Part shown: piece after piece, positions 1 through 8,477 of the stretch
Layout of the letters: each line of letters opens with the position of its first letter
Position numbering within the stretch: position 1 is the stretch's first letter
Source: Pseudoclavibacter triregionum
GTDB lineage: Bacteria > Actinomycetota > Actinomycetes > Actinomycetales > Microbacteriaceae
Length of the DNA stretch: 64,000 bases
Assembly (NCBI GenBank): GCA_910822395.1
Contig: OU365335.1
Span: 1,612,001 to 1,676,000 of the forward strand
Direction of reading: 5' to 3'
The notes under the pieces: generated by a model
The model's input: the letters and a program-made list of their open reading frames with translations, nothing else
The model's database searches: none
Told to the model about the DNA's origin: nothing
Made by a program: the position numbers and the translations under genes

Positions 1-560
1 AAGGCGTCGTGGGCCGGGCCCGTGAGCTCGACCATGCCGCTGGGCTTCGCGCCGTTCGTCACGTCGACCATCGTCACGACGGCCGTGCGGTCCTCGTCCG
101 AGCGGTAGGTGCGGATGAGCAGGGGCGCCTTGTCCTTGCCCTTGCGGCGCTCCTGCCATCCCAGCGGGGCGCCCGCGAGGTAGGCGGCGAGGATGGCGCG
201 GCCCTCGGCGTTCGGATCGGCCGAGGCGACGCGCGAGGTGCGGCGAGCGAGCGCGCGGCCGGAGGAGCGGAGCTTCCGGAGCTGGGTGCGGCAGAGGAGG
301 CCCTCGCCGCAGCAGAGCGCGAAGGCGGCGCCGGCCGCGAGGTAGATGATCAGGAGGAAGTCGGCGACGGCGCGGCCGCGGCGCGAGTTGGCGTCGTGGG
401 CGGCCTCGATGATGCCGTCCCAGTCCATGATCGCGTAGGCGACGAGGGCGAGGCCGGCGAGGATGCCGAGGACGCAGCAGACGATGAGGAGCCAGCGGCG
501 ACCGGGCGTTCGCGCGCATCGCGCGCGGCGGGACGCTGCGAGCCGTCGGTGAATCGAGGG
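1..560 (-). CDS. Membrane protein of unknown function, partial at left edge
   Basis: Reading the minus strand leftwards gives one continuous frame with a hydrophobic segment (WLLIVCCVLGILAGLALVAY), then MDWDGIIEAAHDANSRRG, then a second hydrophobic segment (FLLIIYLAAGAAFALCC) and a basic cytoplasmic-looking stretch that ends in a beta-rich region running past base 1. I do not recognise the family. The gene lies directly behind mrp on the same strand and is probably the last gene of that operon. Oddity: between the mrp stop (586) and the first membrane segment this frame holds no ATG, GTG, TTG or CTG. The only in-frame ATG (428) would remove the first membrane segment. So the start is unresolved, and a rare start codon or a small indel are both possible. 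The left boundary is the window edge. Confidence 0.5.
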
Positions 561-585
561 TGAAGAATCTTCGACTGAGTGTCCG

Positions 586-1788
586 TCAGCGCGGGGAGAG
601 GCCGAGGGAACGGCCCGCGAGGCCTCGGGGGCGCGCGGCGAGGGCGCGCGCGGCGGCGGCGAGCGCGATCGCCGCGGGGGAGTCGGGGTGCGCGAGGACG
701 TGCGGCGTCCCCGCGTCCCCATCCGCGCGGAGGAGCTCGTCGACGGGCACCTCCGCGAGCACCGGCACGGCCTCCACGTCGGATCCATCCGCCGCGCCTG
801 AGCCGCCGTCCGAGAGCCGCTCGGCCACGAGGCGTCCGCCGCCCTCGCCGAAGAGCGCGAAGCGCGAGCCGTCCGGCATCGTCGCGGGCGACATGGTCTC
901 GATGACGCCGACGACGCGCTGGCCGGTCTTCCGGGCGAGCGCGCCCGAGCGCCAGGCGACCTCGGCGGCGGCCGGCTGCGGGGTCGTCACGACCACGACC
1001 TCCGCGCCGGGCAGGAGCTGCCCCATCGAGATCGCGATGTCGCCGGTCCCCGGCGGCAGGTCGAGCAGGAGCACGTCGAGATCGCCGAAGTGGACGTCGC
1101 GGAGGAACTGCTCGAGGGTGCGGTGGAGCATGGGTCCGCGCCAGGCGACGATGCCGGCGTGCTCGGGGTCCTCCTCGGCGCCGCCGAGGAACATGCCGAT
1201 CGAGATGACCTTCACGCCGTGGATGACCGGGGGCAGGATGAGCTCGCCCACGCGCGTCGGCCGGGCCGAGCCCGTCTCCGAGCGCTCGTCGGCGCCCTCG
1301 CCCGCGAGCCCCATGAGGCCGGGGATCGAGAAGCCGTGGACGTCCGCGTCGACGAGCCCGACGCGGAGGCCGTCGGCCGCCATCCGGGCCGAGAGGTTCG
1401 CGGCGACCGTCGACTTGCCGACGCCGCCCTTGCCGCTCGTCACGGCGATGACGCGCGTGAGCGAGTCGCGGCCGAAGGGGTGCGCCGAGGGGCGCGAGCC
1501 GCGCAGCCGCTCGGTGAGGGCCGTCCGCTGCTCGGGGGTCATGACGCCGAGCTCCAGCTCCCAGCCGTTCCGGCCGATCGCGCCGGCGACGGCCTCGCGG
1601 ACGTCCCGCTCGATGCGCGAGGCCGCGGGGCAGCCGACGATGGTGAGCCGCACCTCGATGCGGACGATCCCGTCCTCGCCCTCCTCGACGCGCTCGACCA
1701 TGCCGAGCTCGTCGATCGGGCGCCGCAGCTCCGGGTCGACGACCGCGCCGAGGGCCCGCCGGGCCGCCTCGGCGCGCGAGCCGGTCAG
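586..1788 (-). CDS. mrp: Mrp/ApbC-family Fe-S cluster carrier ATPase
   Basis: P-loop ATPase of the Mrp/NBP35 family, which binds and hands on Fe-S clusters in the cytoplasm. The N-terminal 100 residues form the MIP18/DUF59 domain (ALGAVVDPELRRPIDELGMV near residues 12-31). The deviant Walker A SGKGGVGKST sits at about residues 118-127, followed by DADVHGFSIPGLMG and the LLLDLPPGTGD motif. Start choice: an ATG at 1701 would cut away half of DUF59. The frame stays open upstream to a CTG at 1788 whose last two bases share the TGA stop of the DUF1003 gene (CTGA overlap), giving 400 aa and a complete DUF59. This is the third gene of the 3783-to-1 operon. Family assignment is certain; the CTG start is inferred. 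Confidence 0.9.
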   Translation of the reverse strand: MTGSRAEAARRALGAVVDPELRRPIDELGMVERVEEGEDGIVRIEVRLTIVGCPAASRIERDVREAVAGAIGRNGWELELGVMTPEQRTALTERLRGSRPSAHPFGRDSLTRVIAVTSGKGGVGKSTVAANLSARMAADGLRVGLVDADVHGFSIPGLMGLAGEGADERSETGSARPTRVGELILPPVIHGVKVISIGMFLGGAEEDPEHAGIVAWRGPMLHRTLEQFLRDVHFGDLDVLLLDLPPGTGDIAISMGQLLPGAEVVVVTTPQPAAAEVAWRSGALARKTGQRVVGVIETMSPATMPDGSRFALFGEGGGRLVAERLSDGGSGAADGSDVEAVPVLAEVPVDELLRADGDAGTPHVLAHPDSPAAIALAAAARALAARPRGLAGRSLGLSPR

Positions 1789-2438
1789 CGCCGCTCCTCG
1801 CCGCGGGCGCGCTCCTGGCGCTCGCGGATCGCGGCCGCGCGAGGGCGCGAGGCAGGGCGCTCGGCGTCGTCGTCGAGCACGGGGATGCCGCGCTCCTTGT
1901 CCTCGTCGAGCTCCTCGATGTCCTCGAGGAGGGCGCGGAGCTCGGCGCGGATGAAGTCCTTCGTCGCCATGTCCTTCACGAGGATGCGCAGGGCGACGAT
2001 CTCGCGCGCGAGGTACTCGAGGTCGGCCGTGTTGCGCTCGGCGCGCTGGCGGTCCTGCTCGATCTGCACGCGGTCGCGGTCATCCTGGCGGTTCTGCGCG
2101 AGGAGGAGCATCGGGGCGGCGTACGAGGCCTGCAGCGAGAGCATGAGCGTGAGGGCGGTGAAGCCGATGTCGGCGGAGTCGAAGCGCATCTCCACGGGCG
2201 CCATCGAGTTCCAGGCCATCCACCCCGCGACGAAGATCGTGAGGATGATGAGGAACATCGGCGTGCCCATGCCGCGCGCGATGGCCTCCATGGCGCGGCC
2301 CAGGCGATCGCTCGACTCCACCGTCTCCGGCTCGTCGTCGCGCCCGCGTCGGCGGCTGAAGAGGCGCCGGCGGGTCACGGACTTCGGCGTCGCGAGCATC
2401 TCCTGCTCGCGCAGCTCCTCGCGGTCAGCGTCGGCCAT
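1785..2438 (-). CDS. DUF1003 membrane protein
   Basis: 217 aa. It carries the DUF1003 core: a basic N-terminus, then two membrane helices (about residues 60-80, MFLIILTIFVAGWMAWNSMA, and 92-113, FTALTLMLSLQASYAAPMLL), then NRQDDRDR and a long charged helix. The biochemical role of the family is unknown. A GAGGAGG ribosome site lies 5 nt before the ATG at 2438. The gene overlaps the MgtE-N/CBS gene upstream by 14 bases and mrp downstream by 4, so all three are translated from one message. Pairing of DUF1003 with a magnesium-transporter-like CBS protein recurs in actinobacteria and suggests a shared role in ion homeostasis, which is inference. Confidence 0.85.
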   Translation of the reverse strand: MADADREELREQEMLATPKSVTRRRLFSRRRGRDDEPETVESSDRLGRAMEAIARGMGTPMFLIILTIFVAGWMAWNSMAPVEMRFDSADIGFTALTLMLSLQASYAAPMLLLAQNRQDDRDRVQIEQDRQRAERNTADLEYLAREIVALRILVKDMATKDFIRAELRALLEDIEELDEDKERGIPVLDDDAERPASRPRAAAIRERQERARGEERR

Positions 2439-3783
2439 GCTCGCCTCCTCGCTGGGTCGGCGGCTGGGCGGCGGTCGCGCCCGTCGTCGCGCGTCCGACG
2501 AGGCGCGGCGCCGTGGCCGGGCTCGGGGCGTCGGCGGAGCGCCAGTCGGCCGGGAGGATGTGGTCGAGCACGTCGTCGACGGTGATGACGCCGACGAGGC
2601 GGTGCTCGTCGTCGACGACCGGCAGCGCCATGAGGTCGTAGCTCGCGAGCACGCGGCTCACCTCGGAGTCCGGCGTCTCGGTCGTGACGGGCTCCGTCGT
2701 GCGGTCCATGATCGTGCCGACCGTCTCATGCGGAGGGTGGCGGAGCATGCGCTGGAAGTGGACGATGCCGAGGAAGCGGCCGGTCGGCGGCTCGTAGGGC
2801 GACATCGTCACGAAGACGGTCGTCGCGAGCGCGGCGGGCAGCTCCTTGCGGCGGATGATCGCGAGCGCCTCGGCGATCGAGGTGTCCTGCGAGACGATGA
2901 CGGGATCGGTCGTCATGAGGCCGCCCGCGGTGTTCGGGGCGAACTCGAGGAGCATGCGGACGTCCTCGGCCTCCTCCGGCTCCATGAGCTCGAGGAGGTG
3001 CTCTGAGCGCTCGGGGCCGAGCTTCGCGACGAGGTCCGCGGCGTCGTCGGGCTGCATGCGGTCGAGGACGTCGGCGGCGTGCTCGTCGTCGAGGTGCTCG
3101 ATGATCGCGACCTGGTCGTCCTCGTACATCTCCTCGAGGACGTCCGCGAGCCGCTCGTCGGGCAGCTCGGCGGCGACCTCGAACATGCGGTCGCGGGGGA
3201 GCTCGAGGAGCGTCGCCGCGAGGTCGGAGGGGCGCATCTCGGAGTGCGCCGTGAGGAAGGCCGTCGCCGACTGGTCCCCCTCGAGCTCGAGGTCGACTTC
3301 GACCTCGTCCCAGGTGGCGTAGCGAGAGGGCGCCTTGCCGAAGAAGTTCGCGCCCTTGCGGGGGAGGCGGAGGTAGAGCTGGCCGATCGACCACTCGCCG
3401 GCCTCGTCCTGCTCGATCGAGACGTCGTCGATCGTGCCGGCGCCGGGCGCGCCCGAGTCGTCCGGGAGGGCGTCGTCGCGGAAGATGACGCGGCGGCCGA
3501 TGATCTCGCCGAGCACGCGCACCTCCTCGCCGCGCTGCGCGAAGCGGCGGAGGTCGATGACGCCGTCGGCGATGATCTGGCTCGAGCCGATCGAGGTCAC
3601 CTGCTGGATGGGCAGGAAGATCTGCCGCTTGCCGGGCACCTCGACGGCGAGGCCCGCGACGCGGGGCGCGTGCTCGGCCCGGAACACGACGATGACGTCC
3701 CGCACCTTGCCGATGCGGAGGCCGTCTGGGTCGAAGACCCCGCAGTTCGCGAGTCGCGAGACGAAGACCTTGGAGACGCTCAC
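2425..3783 (-). CDS. PRC-barrel / MgtE N-domain / CBS-pair protein
   Basis: 452 aa soluble protein. It starts with two PRC-barrel-like beta domains (VSVSKVFVSRLANCGVFDPD; residues 1-165), continues with an MgtE intracellular N-domain of repeating short acidic helices (about 190-290, e.g. LPDERLADVLEEMYEDDQVA) and ends in a pair of CBS domains (about 290-430, TTDPVIVSQDTSIAEALAII and GTIMDRTTEPVTTETPDSEV). In real MgtE channels these soluble parts sense magnesium, but the five membrane helices of the channel are absent, so this is a regulatory relative and not a transporter. The GTG start at 3783 follows a TAGGCT -10 box by 7 nt, so the message appears leaderless. First gene of the four-gene minus-strand operon. 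Confidence 0.85.
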   Translation of the reverse strand: MSVSKVFVSRLANCGVFDPDGLRIGKVRDVIVVFRAEHAPRVAGLAVEVPGKRQIFLPIQQVTSIGSSQIIADGVIDLRRFAQRGEEVRVLGEIIGRRVIFRDDALPDDSGAPGAGTIDDVSIEQDEAGEWSIGQLYLRLPRKGANFFGKAPSRYATWDEVEVDLELEGDQSATAFLTAHSEMRPSDLAATLLELPRDRMFEVAAELPDERLADVLEEMYEDDQVAIIEHLDDEHAADVLDRMQPDDAADLVAKLGPERSEHLLELMEPEEAEDVRMLLEFAPNTAGGLMTTDPVIVSQDTSIAEALAIIRRKELPAALATTVFVTMSPYEPPTGRFLGIVHFQRMLRHPPHETVGTIMDRTTEPVTTETPDSEVSRVLASYDLMALPVVDDEHRLVGVITVDDVLDHILPADWRSADAPSPATAPRLVGRATTGATAAQPPTQRGGEHGRR

Positions 3784-3790
3784 TCGGAGG

Positions 3791-3796
3791 AGCCTA
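3791..3796 (-). promoter_or_regulatory. -10 box of leaderless promoter for the MgtE-N/CBS operon
   Basis: TAGGCT on the minus strand, separated by 7 nt from the GTG at 3783, leaving no room for a ribosome binding site. The same geometry recurs at several other genes of the window. Confidence 0.6.
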
Positions 3797-3929
3797 GTCC
3801 CGCGGGCGCCGAGGCGCCCGGACGCGCCGGGGAGGGCATCCGCCCGCCCGCCGCACGCCCTCGGCGAACAGGGCCCGATCCTCGGCGATCGCCGGGCTTC
3901 GCGCGACGGCCGGCTGGGAGGATGGCGGC

Positions 3930-4814
3930 ATGAGCGATCCCTCGAGCCAGCGCGCCGCGCGCCGATTCCCGCCGATCCCGCAGGGCGAGACCGTCGCCTC
4001 CTTCGGCGAGTACGCCCAGGCGAAGGCCGCCGTCGGCCGCCTCGCCGACGCGGGCTTCCCGATCGAGCACGTCTCGATCATCGGCAGCGACCTCAAGTCG
4101 GTGGAGCGCGTGACCGGGCGGATGTCGTACGCCCGCGCCGCGGCGTCCGGCCTGATGTCGGGCCTCATGCTCGCGATGTTCGCCGGGCTCGTCTCGATGA
4201 TCGTGAACCCCGAGATCCAGCTCGGCTCGCTGCTCGCGATGGGCCTCGTCGCGGTCGGCTTCGGCCTGCTCTGGGGCGTCGTCGGCTACGCGATGAACCC
4301 CGCGAAGCGCGACTTCACGAGCGTCATGCAGACGGTCGCGACGCGCTTCGACGTCGTCGTGCCCGCCTCGGACGCCGCGGCCGCGCGCCAGCGGCTCGGC
4401 GGGGGCGCTCCGGCGCCGCAGCAGGCGCCGGCGGCGGCGGCCGCCGGCCCCGCTCCCGCGCCGTTCCAGGACGCTGCGAGCTCGCACGGCGCGCACGCGG
4501 CCGGCGGCCGCGCGCCGGCGTCCCATGAGTCGGCCCAGGCCCCGCAGGGCCGCTTCCTCGACCGTCCGACGCTCCGCGAGGAGCCGGTCGAGGCGCATCC
4601 CGGATCGCAGCAGCCCGTCTCGCAGGCGCCCGTCGCGCCGCAGGCCCCCGCGGCGCTCGCCGCCACGGCCCGCACCTACGGCGAGGTCCAGGACGAGCTC
4701 CGCCGCCAGGAGGCGGCGCGCCGCCGCGCCGAGCTCGAGGCGCTCTCGCGCCCGCGGCCGGCGGCCGACGACGACGCCGCCGAGCGACCGGCCGAGGGCG
4801 AGCGAGAGCGCTAG
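3930..4814 (+). CDS. YflT/general-stress-protein-17M-like membrane protein
   Basis: 294 aa. The N-terminal 50 residues (ETVASFGEYAQAKAAVGRLA, then HVSIIGSDL) match the ferredoxin-like general stress protein 17M/YflT domain. Two membrane helices follow (about residues 70-92 and 98-120). The C-terminal half is a low-complexity Ala/Gln/Pro/Arg tail ending in a charged helix (YGEVQDELRRQEAARRRAEL). A molecular function is not known for this actinobacterial version. The ATG at 3930 is preceded by GGGAGG 8 nt upstream. The stop (4812-4814) directly abuts the stop of the convergent aminopeptidase P gene, with no spacer at all. Confidence 0.75.
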   Translation: MSDPSSQRAARRFPPIPQGETVASFGEYAQAKAAVGRLADAGFPIEHVSIIGSDLKSVERVTGRMSYARAAASGLMSGLMLAMFAGLVSMIVNPEIQLGSLLAMGLVAVGFGLLWGVVGYAMNPAKRDFTSVMQTVATRFDVVVPASDAAAARQRLGGGAPAPQQAPAAAAAGPAPAPFQDAASSHGAHAAGGRAPASHESAQAPQGRFLDRPTLREEPVEAHPGSQQPVSQAPVAPQAPAALAATARTYGEVQDELRRQEAARRRAELEALSRPRPAADDDAAERPAEGERER

Positions 4815-6305
4815 TCAGGCGCGGCGCTCGCCGCGCACCCGCGCCATCCACGCCTCGACGTCGTCCGCCGTGCGCGGGATGGCGATCGAGAGGTTCTCCG
4901 CGCCGTCGGCGGTGACGAGGATGTTGTCCTCGATGCGCACGCCGATGCCGCGGTACTCCTCCGGCACCGTGAGGTCGTCGGCCTGGAAGTAGAGGCCGGG
5001 CTCGATCGTGAAGACCATGCCCTCCTCGAGGACGCCGTCGAGGTAGAGCTCGCGGCGCGCCTTCGCGCAGTCGTGCACGTCGAGGCCGAGGTGATGGCTC
5101 GTGCCGTGGACCATCCAGCGGCGGTGCTGCTGGCCGTCCGGCTGCACGGCCTCCTCGACCGAGCAGGGGAGCAGGCCCCAGGCGCCGACCGACTCGGCGA
5201 TCGACTGCATCGCCGTCTCGTGGATCATCCGGAAGGTGATGCCCGGCTTCACGACCGCGAAGGCGGCGTCGGCCGCCGCGCGCACGGCCTCGTACACCTG
5301 CCGCTGGAGCGGCGTGAACGTGCCGTCGACCGGCAGCGTGCGGGTGATGTCGGCCGTGTAGAGCGAGTCGACCTCGACGCCGGCGTCCACGAGCACGAGG
5401 TCGCCGGGGACGACCGGGCCGTCGTTGCGCGTCCAGTGCAGGTAGCAGGCGTGGGGGCCGGCGGCCGCGATCGTCTCGTAGCCGAGCTCATTGCCCTCGA
5501 GGCGCGCGCGGGCGAAGAAGGCGCCCTCGATGATGCGCTCGCCGCGCTCGTGCCCGGCGGCGCGATCGAGCTCGCGGATGATGTCGTCGAAGCCCTTCGC
5601 CGTGGCCGCGACGGCCGCCCGGATCTCGCCGATCTCGAAGTCGTCCTTCACGAGGCGCATCTCGCTGAGGTCCTGCTCGAGGAGGGCGTCGCCGTCGAGC
5701 TCGTCGGCGCGGTCCATGCCGTCCGCCGAGCGGCGGGCGCGCGTGCGGTCGACCTGCTCGGTCATGCGCGGGTCGGCCTCGCGGACGAGGATCGTCGGCA
5801 CGTCGCCGTCGAGGAAGAGCTCGCGCAGGTGGCGCGTCTCGACGCCGAGCTCGCCGGCGACGTGCGCGAGGGAGGGGCGCGGGCCGATCCAGAACTCGCC
5901 GATCTCCGGGTTCGCGTAGAACTCGGCGTCCTCGCGCGTCGCGCGCTCGCGGAAGTAGAGGGTCGCGGCATGCGCGGTGCCGCTCGGCTCGAGCACGAGC
6001 ACGGAGTCCGGCACGGCCTCCGAGCCCCAGCCCGTGAGGTGCGTGAAGGCGGAGTGGGCGCGGAAGCGGTAGTCGCAGTCGTTCGAGCGCTGCTTGAGGC
6101 CGCCGGCGGGGATGACGAGGCGCGTGCCGAGGTGGCGCTCGCTGAGGGCGCGGCGGCGCACGGCGGCGGCCGCGGCGGCGGCCGAGACCTCCGGGATGGA
6201 CTCGGGGCGATCCGCCCACCCCGAGCCGATCTCGCGCGTGAACGCCGAGTCGGCGGGAAGCGTGCTGCGGTTCGCGGTGGCCCGGGGCGTCGTCTCCTGC
6301 GTCAT
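4815..6305 (-). CDS. pepP: Xaa-Pro aminopeptidase (aminopeptidase P)
   Basis: 496 aa M24-family metallopeptidase that removes an N-terminal residue in front of proline. The creatinase N-terminal domain covers about residues 40-190. The pita-bread catalytic domain follows with the dimetal ligands visible in order: the two Asp of VDAGVEVDSLYTADITRTL, the His of HGTSHHLGLDVHD, the Glu of FTIEPGLYF and the Glu of GVRIEDNILVT. Start: the ATG at 6305 (MTQETTPR) stands 7 nt behind a GACAAT -10 box and is preferred to the ATG at 6314, which lies between box and start. It lies 62 nt downstream of the EEP-family gene on the same strand but seems to have its own promoter. Confidence 0.92.
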   Translation of the reverse strand: MTQETTPRATANRSTLPADSAFTREIGSGWADRPESIPEVSAAAAAAAVRRRALSERHLGTRLVIPAGGLKQRSNDCDYRFRAHSAFTHLTGWGSEAVPDSVLVLEPSGTAHAATLYFRERATREDAEFYANPEIGEFWIGPRPSLAHVAGELGVETRHLRELFLDGDVPTILVREADPRMTEQVDRTRARRSADGMDRADELDGDALLEQDLSEMRLVKDDFEIGEIRAAVAATAKGFDDIIRELDRAAGHERGERIIEGAFFARARLEGNELGYETIAAAGPHACYLHWTRNDGPVVPGDLVLVDAGVEVDSLYTADITRTLPVDGTFTPLQRQVYEAVRAAADAAFAVVKPGITFRMIHETAMQSIAESVGAWGLLPCSVEEAVQPDGQQHRRWMVHGTSHHLGLDVHDCAKARRELYLDGVLEEGMVFTIEPGLYFQADDLTVPEEYRGIGVRIEDNILVTADGAENLSIAIPRTADDVEAWMARVRGERRA

Positions 6306-6312
6306 ACGGCGC

Positions 6313-6318
6313 ATTGTC
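6313..6318 (-). promoter_or_regulatory. -10 box of pepP promoter
   Basis: GACAAT on the minus strand, 7 nt before the pepP ATG at 6305; leaderless arrangement. It is weaker than the TANNNT boxes elsewhere because the first base is G. Confidence 0.45.
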
Positions 6319-6367
6319 CCCCACGACGCTGGGCGGGGCGAATCGCGGGGCCCTCCGCGGCGAGCCG

Positions 6368-7438
6368 CTACCTCGCGGGGGCGAGCTCCGCGAGGACGGG
6401 GCGGTGGTCGGAGCCCGCGAGATCGTGGTCCGTCACGACCTCGAATCGCGTCGCCCGCCACTGGTCCGTCGCCATGACGTGGTCGATCGGGGAGGCGAGG
6501 ATCGGCGGGACGCCCGCCGGCCAGGTGCCGTTCGCGCCGGAGCCCGCCTGCACGGCCGCGTCGTCGCACTCGCCGAAGTCGTGGCCGTCGTCGCCGAAGC
6601 CGGCGAGGTGGTCGAGCGTCGAATTGAAGTCGCCCGCGACGATCGCGTCGCCGCGGCACTGCAGGGCGAGCCACTCGAGGTCGGATCGCCATTCGGCCAT
6701 GTGCGAGGGGACCGGGGCGATGGGGTGGGCGGCGATGATCGTCGGCCCCTCGCCGTCCACCGGCGTCGCGATGACGGTCGGCAGGTCGGTCGTGCCGCCG
6801 CGGCTCGCGTCGATCTCGTAGTCGCCGAGCTCGGGCGAGATGAGCAGGGTCGTCGAGGTCCACTTGTAGTCGGGGTCGACGACGATCGTGTGGACCCACA
6901 TGGGCCTGCCCGCCTCGCCCATGAGGTTCGCGACCTCCTCGCCCATCTCCTCGGTCGTCTCCGGGAGGGCGACGATGTCCGCGCCGTGGGCGATCGCGAG
7001 ATCGGCGATGGTCGGCGATCCGGGCTCGTCGCCGCGCGTGTTCCAGGCGAGCACGCGGATCGAGCCCTCGGCCTTGTCGCCGGAGACGTCGCCGGAGCCG
7101 AGCCCGCGGCTCGCCATGACGCCCGCCTGCGCGAGGACGAAGGCGGCGAGCACGAGCGTCGTCGCGACGGCGAAGCCGCGGCGGCCGCGGGGGAGCGCGA
7201 TGAGCAGGAGGAGCGAGAGCAGGAGCCCGACGGCGCCGACGATGAGGAGGGGGCCGCGGAAGGCGATGAGCTGCGAGACGCCGAAGGCGAGCTCGAGGCC
7301 GAAGGCCTGCGGCCAGGCGAGCACGGCGCAGCCGGCGGCGAGGAGCACGACGAGGAGCCCGGCGATGGCGGCGCCGAGGCCGAGACGTCGCGCGCCGGCC
7401 GTTCCGGGGCGCGAGGGGCGGGGGGAGCGGGGCGACAT
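6368..7438 (-). CDS. Membrane-anchored endonuclease/exonuclease/phosphatase-family protein
   Basis: 356 aa. Three hydrophobic helices come first (about residues 20-110), placing the catalytic domain outside the membrane. The EEP fold then shows its motifs: VLAWNTRGDE, VALPETTEEM (metal-binding Glu), GDFNSTLDH, SPIDHVMAT and the terminal GSDHRPVLAEL with the catalytic His. Substrate is unknown; relatives act on phosphodiesters, including DNA, lipids and nucleotides. The ATG at 7438 gives a sensible signal/TM start; the frame is open much further upstream but runs antisense through the PHP gene. Divergent from the PHP gene, with 39 bp between starts; a TACGAT box lies 9 nt before this ATG. Confidence 0.85.
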   Translation of the reverse strand: MSPRSPRPSRPGTAGARRLGLGAAIAGLLVVLLAAGCAVLAWPQAFGLELAFGVSQLIAFRGPLLIVGAVGLLLSLLLLIALPRGRRGFAVATTLVLAAFVLAQAGVMASRGLGSGDVSGDKAEGSIRVLAWNTRGDEPGSPTIADLAIAHGADIVALPETTEEMGEEVANLMGEAGRPMWVHTIVVDPDYKWTSTTLLISPELGDYEIDASRGGTTDLPTVIATPVDGEGPTIIAAHPIAPVPSHMAEWRSDLEWLALQCRGDAIVAGDFNSTLDHLAGFGDDGHDFGECDDAAVQAGSGANGTWPAGVPPILASPIDHVMATDQWRATRFEVVTDHDLAGSDHRPVLAELAPAR

Positions 7439-7477
7439 GACCGGGACATCGTACGCGCGAGTGGTTGACTGATCCGC

Positions 7478-8377
7478 ATGCCCTCCCAGCTCGACGCCCC
7501 CCGCCGCCGCTACGACGACGCCCTCCCCATCGACCTCCACACGCACTCCGACGCCTCCGACGGCACGGAGCCCGCAGCGGAGGTCATGCGCCAGGCGGCG
7601 CGCGCCGGGCTCGGCACCGTCGCGCTCACCGACCACGACACCGTCTCGGGCTGGGGCCCGGCGGCCGCGGCGGCGCGCGAGCTCGGCATCACGCTCATCC
7701 CGGGCGTCGAGTTCTCGGCGCAGCTCGGGCCCGCGAGCGTCCACGTGCTCGGCTACCTCATCGACCCCGCGCACGCCGAGCTCGAGGCGGAGATGGCGCA
7801 GACGCGCGTCGAGCGGCTCGAGCGGGCCGAGCGGATGGTCGCGCGCATCGCCGCCGACTACCCCCTGAGCTGGGACGACGTGCTCTCGCACGCGGAGCCC
7901 GGCGCCACCGTCGGCCGCCCGCACATCGCCGACGCGCTCGTGACGAAGGGCATCGTGCCCGACCGCTCGGCCGCCTTCGAGTCGATCCTCCACTGGCAGG
8001 GCGGCTACTACCGGCCGCACATCGCGCCGCCGCCGAAGCGCGCGGTCGAGCTCATCCGCGCGGCCGGCGGCGTGCCGGTGCTCGCGCATCCGGCCACGCG
8101 CGGCCGCCGGGCGATGTCGACGGACGCCATCGGCGAGCTCGTCGAGGCGGGCCTCATGGGCCTCGAGATCGGCCACCGCGAGAACGACGAGCCGGGGCGC
8201 GCGACGCTGCGGCACCACGCGAGGGTCCACGACCTCATCGTGACGGGGTCGAGCGACTACCACGGCGCGGGCAAGCCGAACCGGCTCGGCGAGCACACGA
8301 CCGACCCGGAGCAGCTCGACCGGATCATCTCGGCGGCGACGGGGTCGGCGCCGGTGTATCCGGAAGAGCGCGGCTAG
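7478..8377 (+). CDS. PHP-domain phosphoesterase (TrpH/YciV type)
   Basis: 299 aa. The PHP metal-binding motifs are complete and in order: DLHTHSDASDG near residue 19, ALTDHDTVSGW near 47, the GVEF of the third strand, GRPHIADAL, VLAHPATRG and SSDYHGAGKPN. Proteins of this type hydrolyse phosphoesters; the Escherichia coli member RNase AM removes 5' nucleotides from RNA ends and degrades 3',5'-bisphosphonucleotides. The length fits the single-domain family. Followed by a strong hairpin that it shares with the convergent helicase gene. Confidence 0.9.
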   Translation: MPSQLDAPRRRYDDALPIDLHTHSDASDGTEPAAEVMRQAARAGLGTVALTDHDTVSGWGPAAAAARELGITLIPGVEFSAQLGPASVHVLGYLIDPAHAELEAEMAQTRVERLERAERMVARIAADYPLSWDDVLSHAEPGATVGRPHIADALVTKGIVPDRSAAFESILHWQGGYYRPHIAPPPKRAVELIRAAGGVPVLAHPATRGRRAMSTDAIGELVEAGLMGLEIGHRENDEPGRATLRHHARVHDLIVTGSSDYHGAGKPNRLGEHTTDPEQLDRIISAATGSAPVYPEERG

Positions 8378-8424
8378 GCGGGTTCGCGGGCGGCGCGCTC
8401 GCGTCGACTGCCCGACCGCATGAG

Positions 8425-8459
8425 GAAGGCCCCGAGGAGCTCGCGCTCCCCGGGCCTTC
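8425..8459. terminator. Bidirectional terminator between PHP and DEAD-box genes
   Basis: Arms GAAGGCCC and GGGCCTTC, 8 of 8 paired, enclose an inner GGAG/CTCC stem. It lies in the 100-bp gap between two converging genes. No T-run follows on either side, as is usual in very GC-rich genomes. Confidence 0.65.
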
Positions 8460-8477
8460 GTCGAATCCGCTTGGGGA

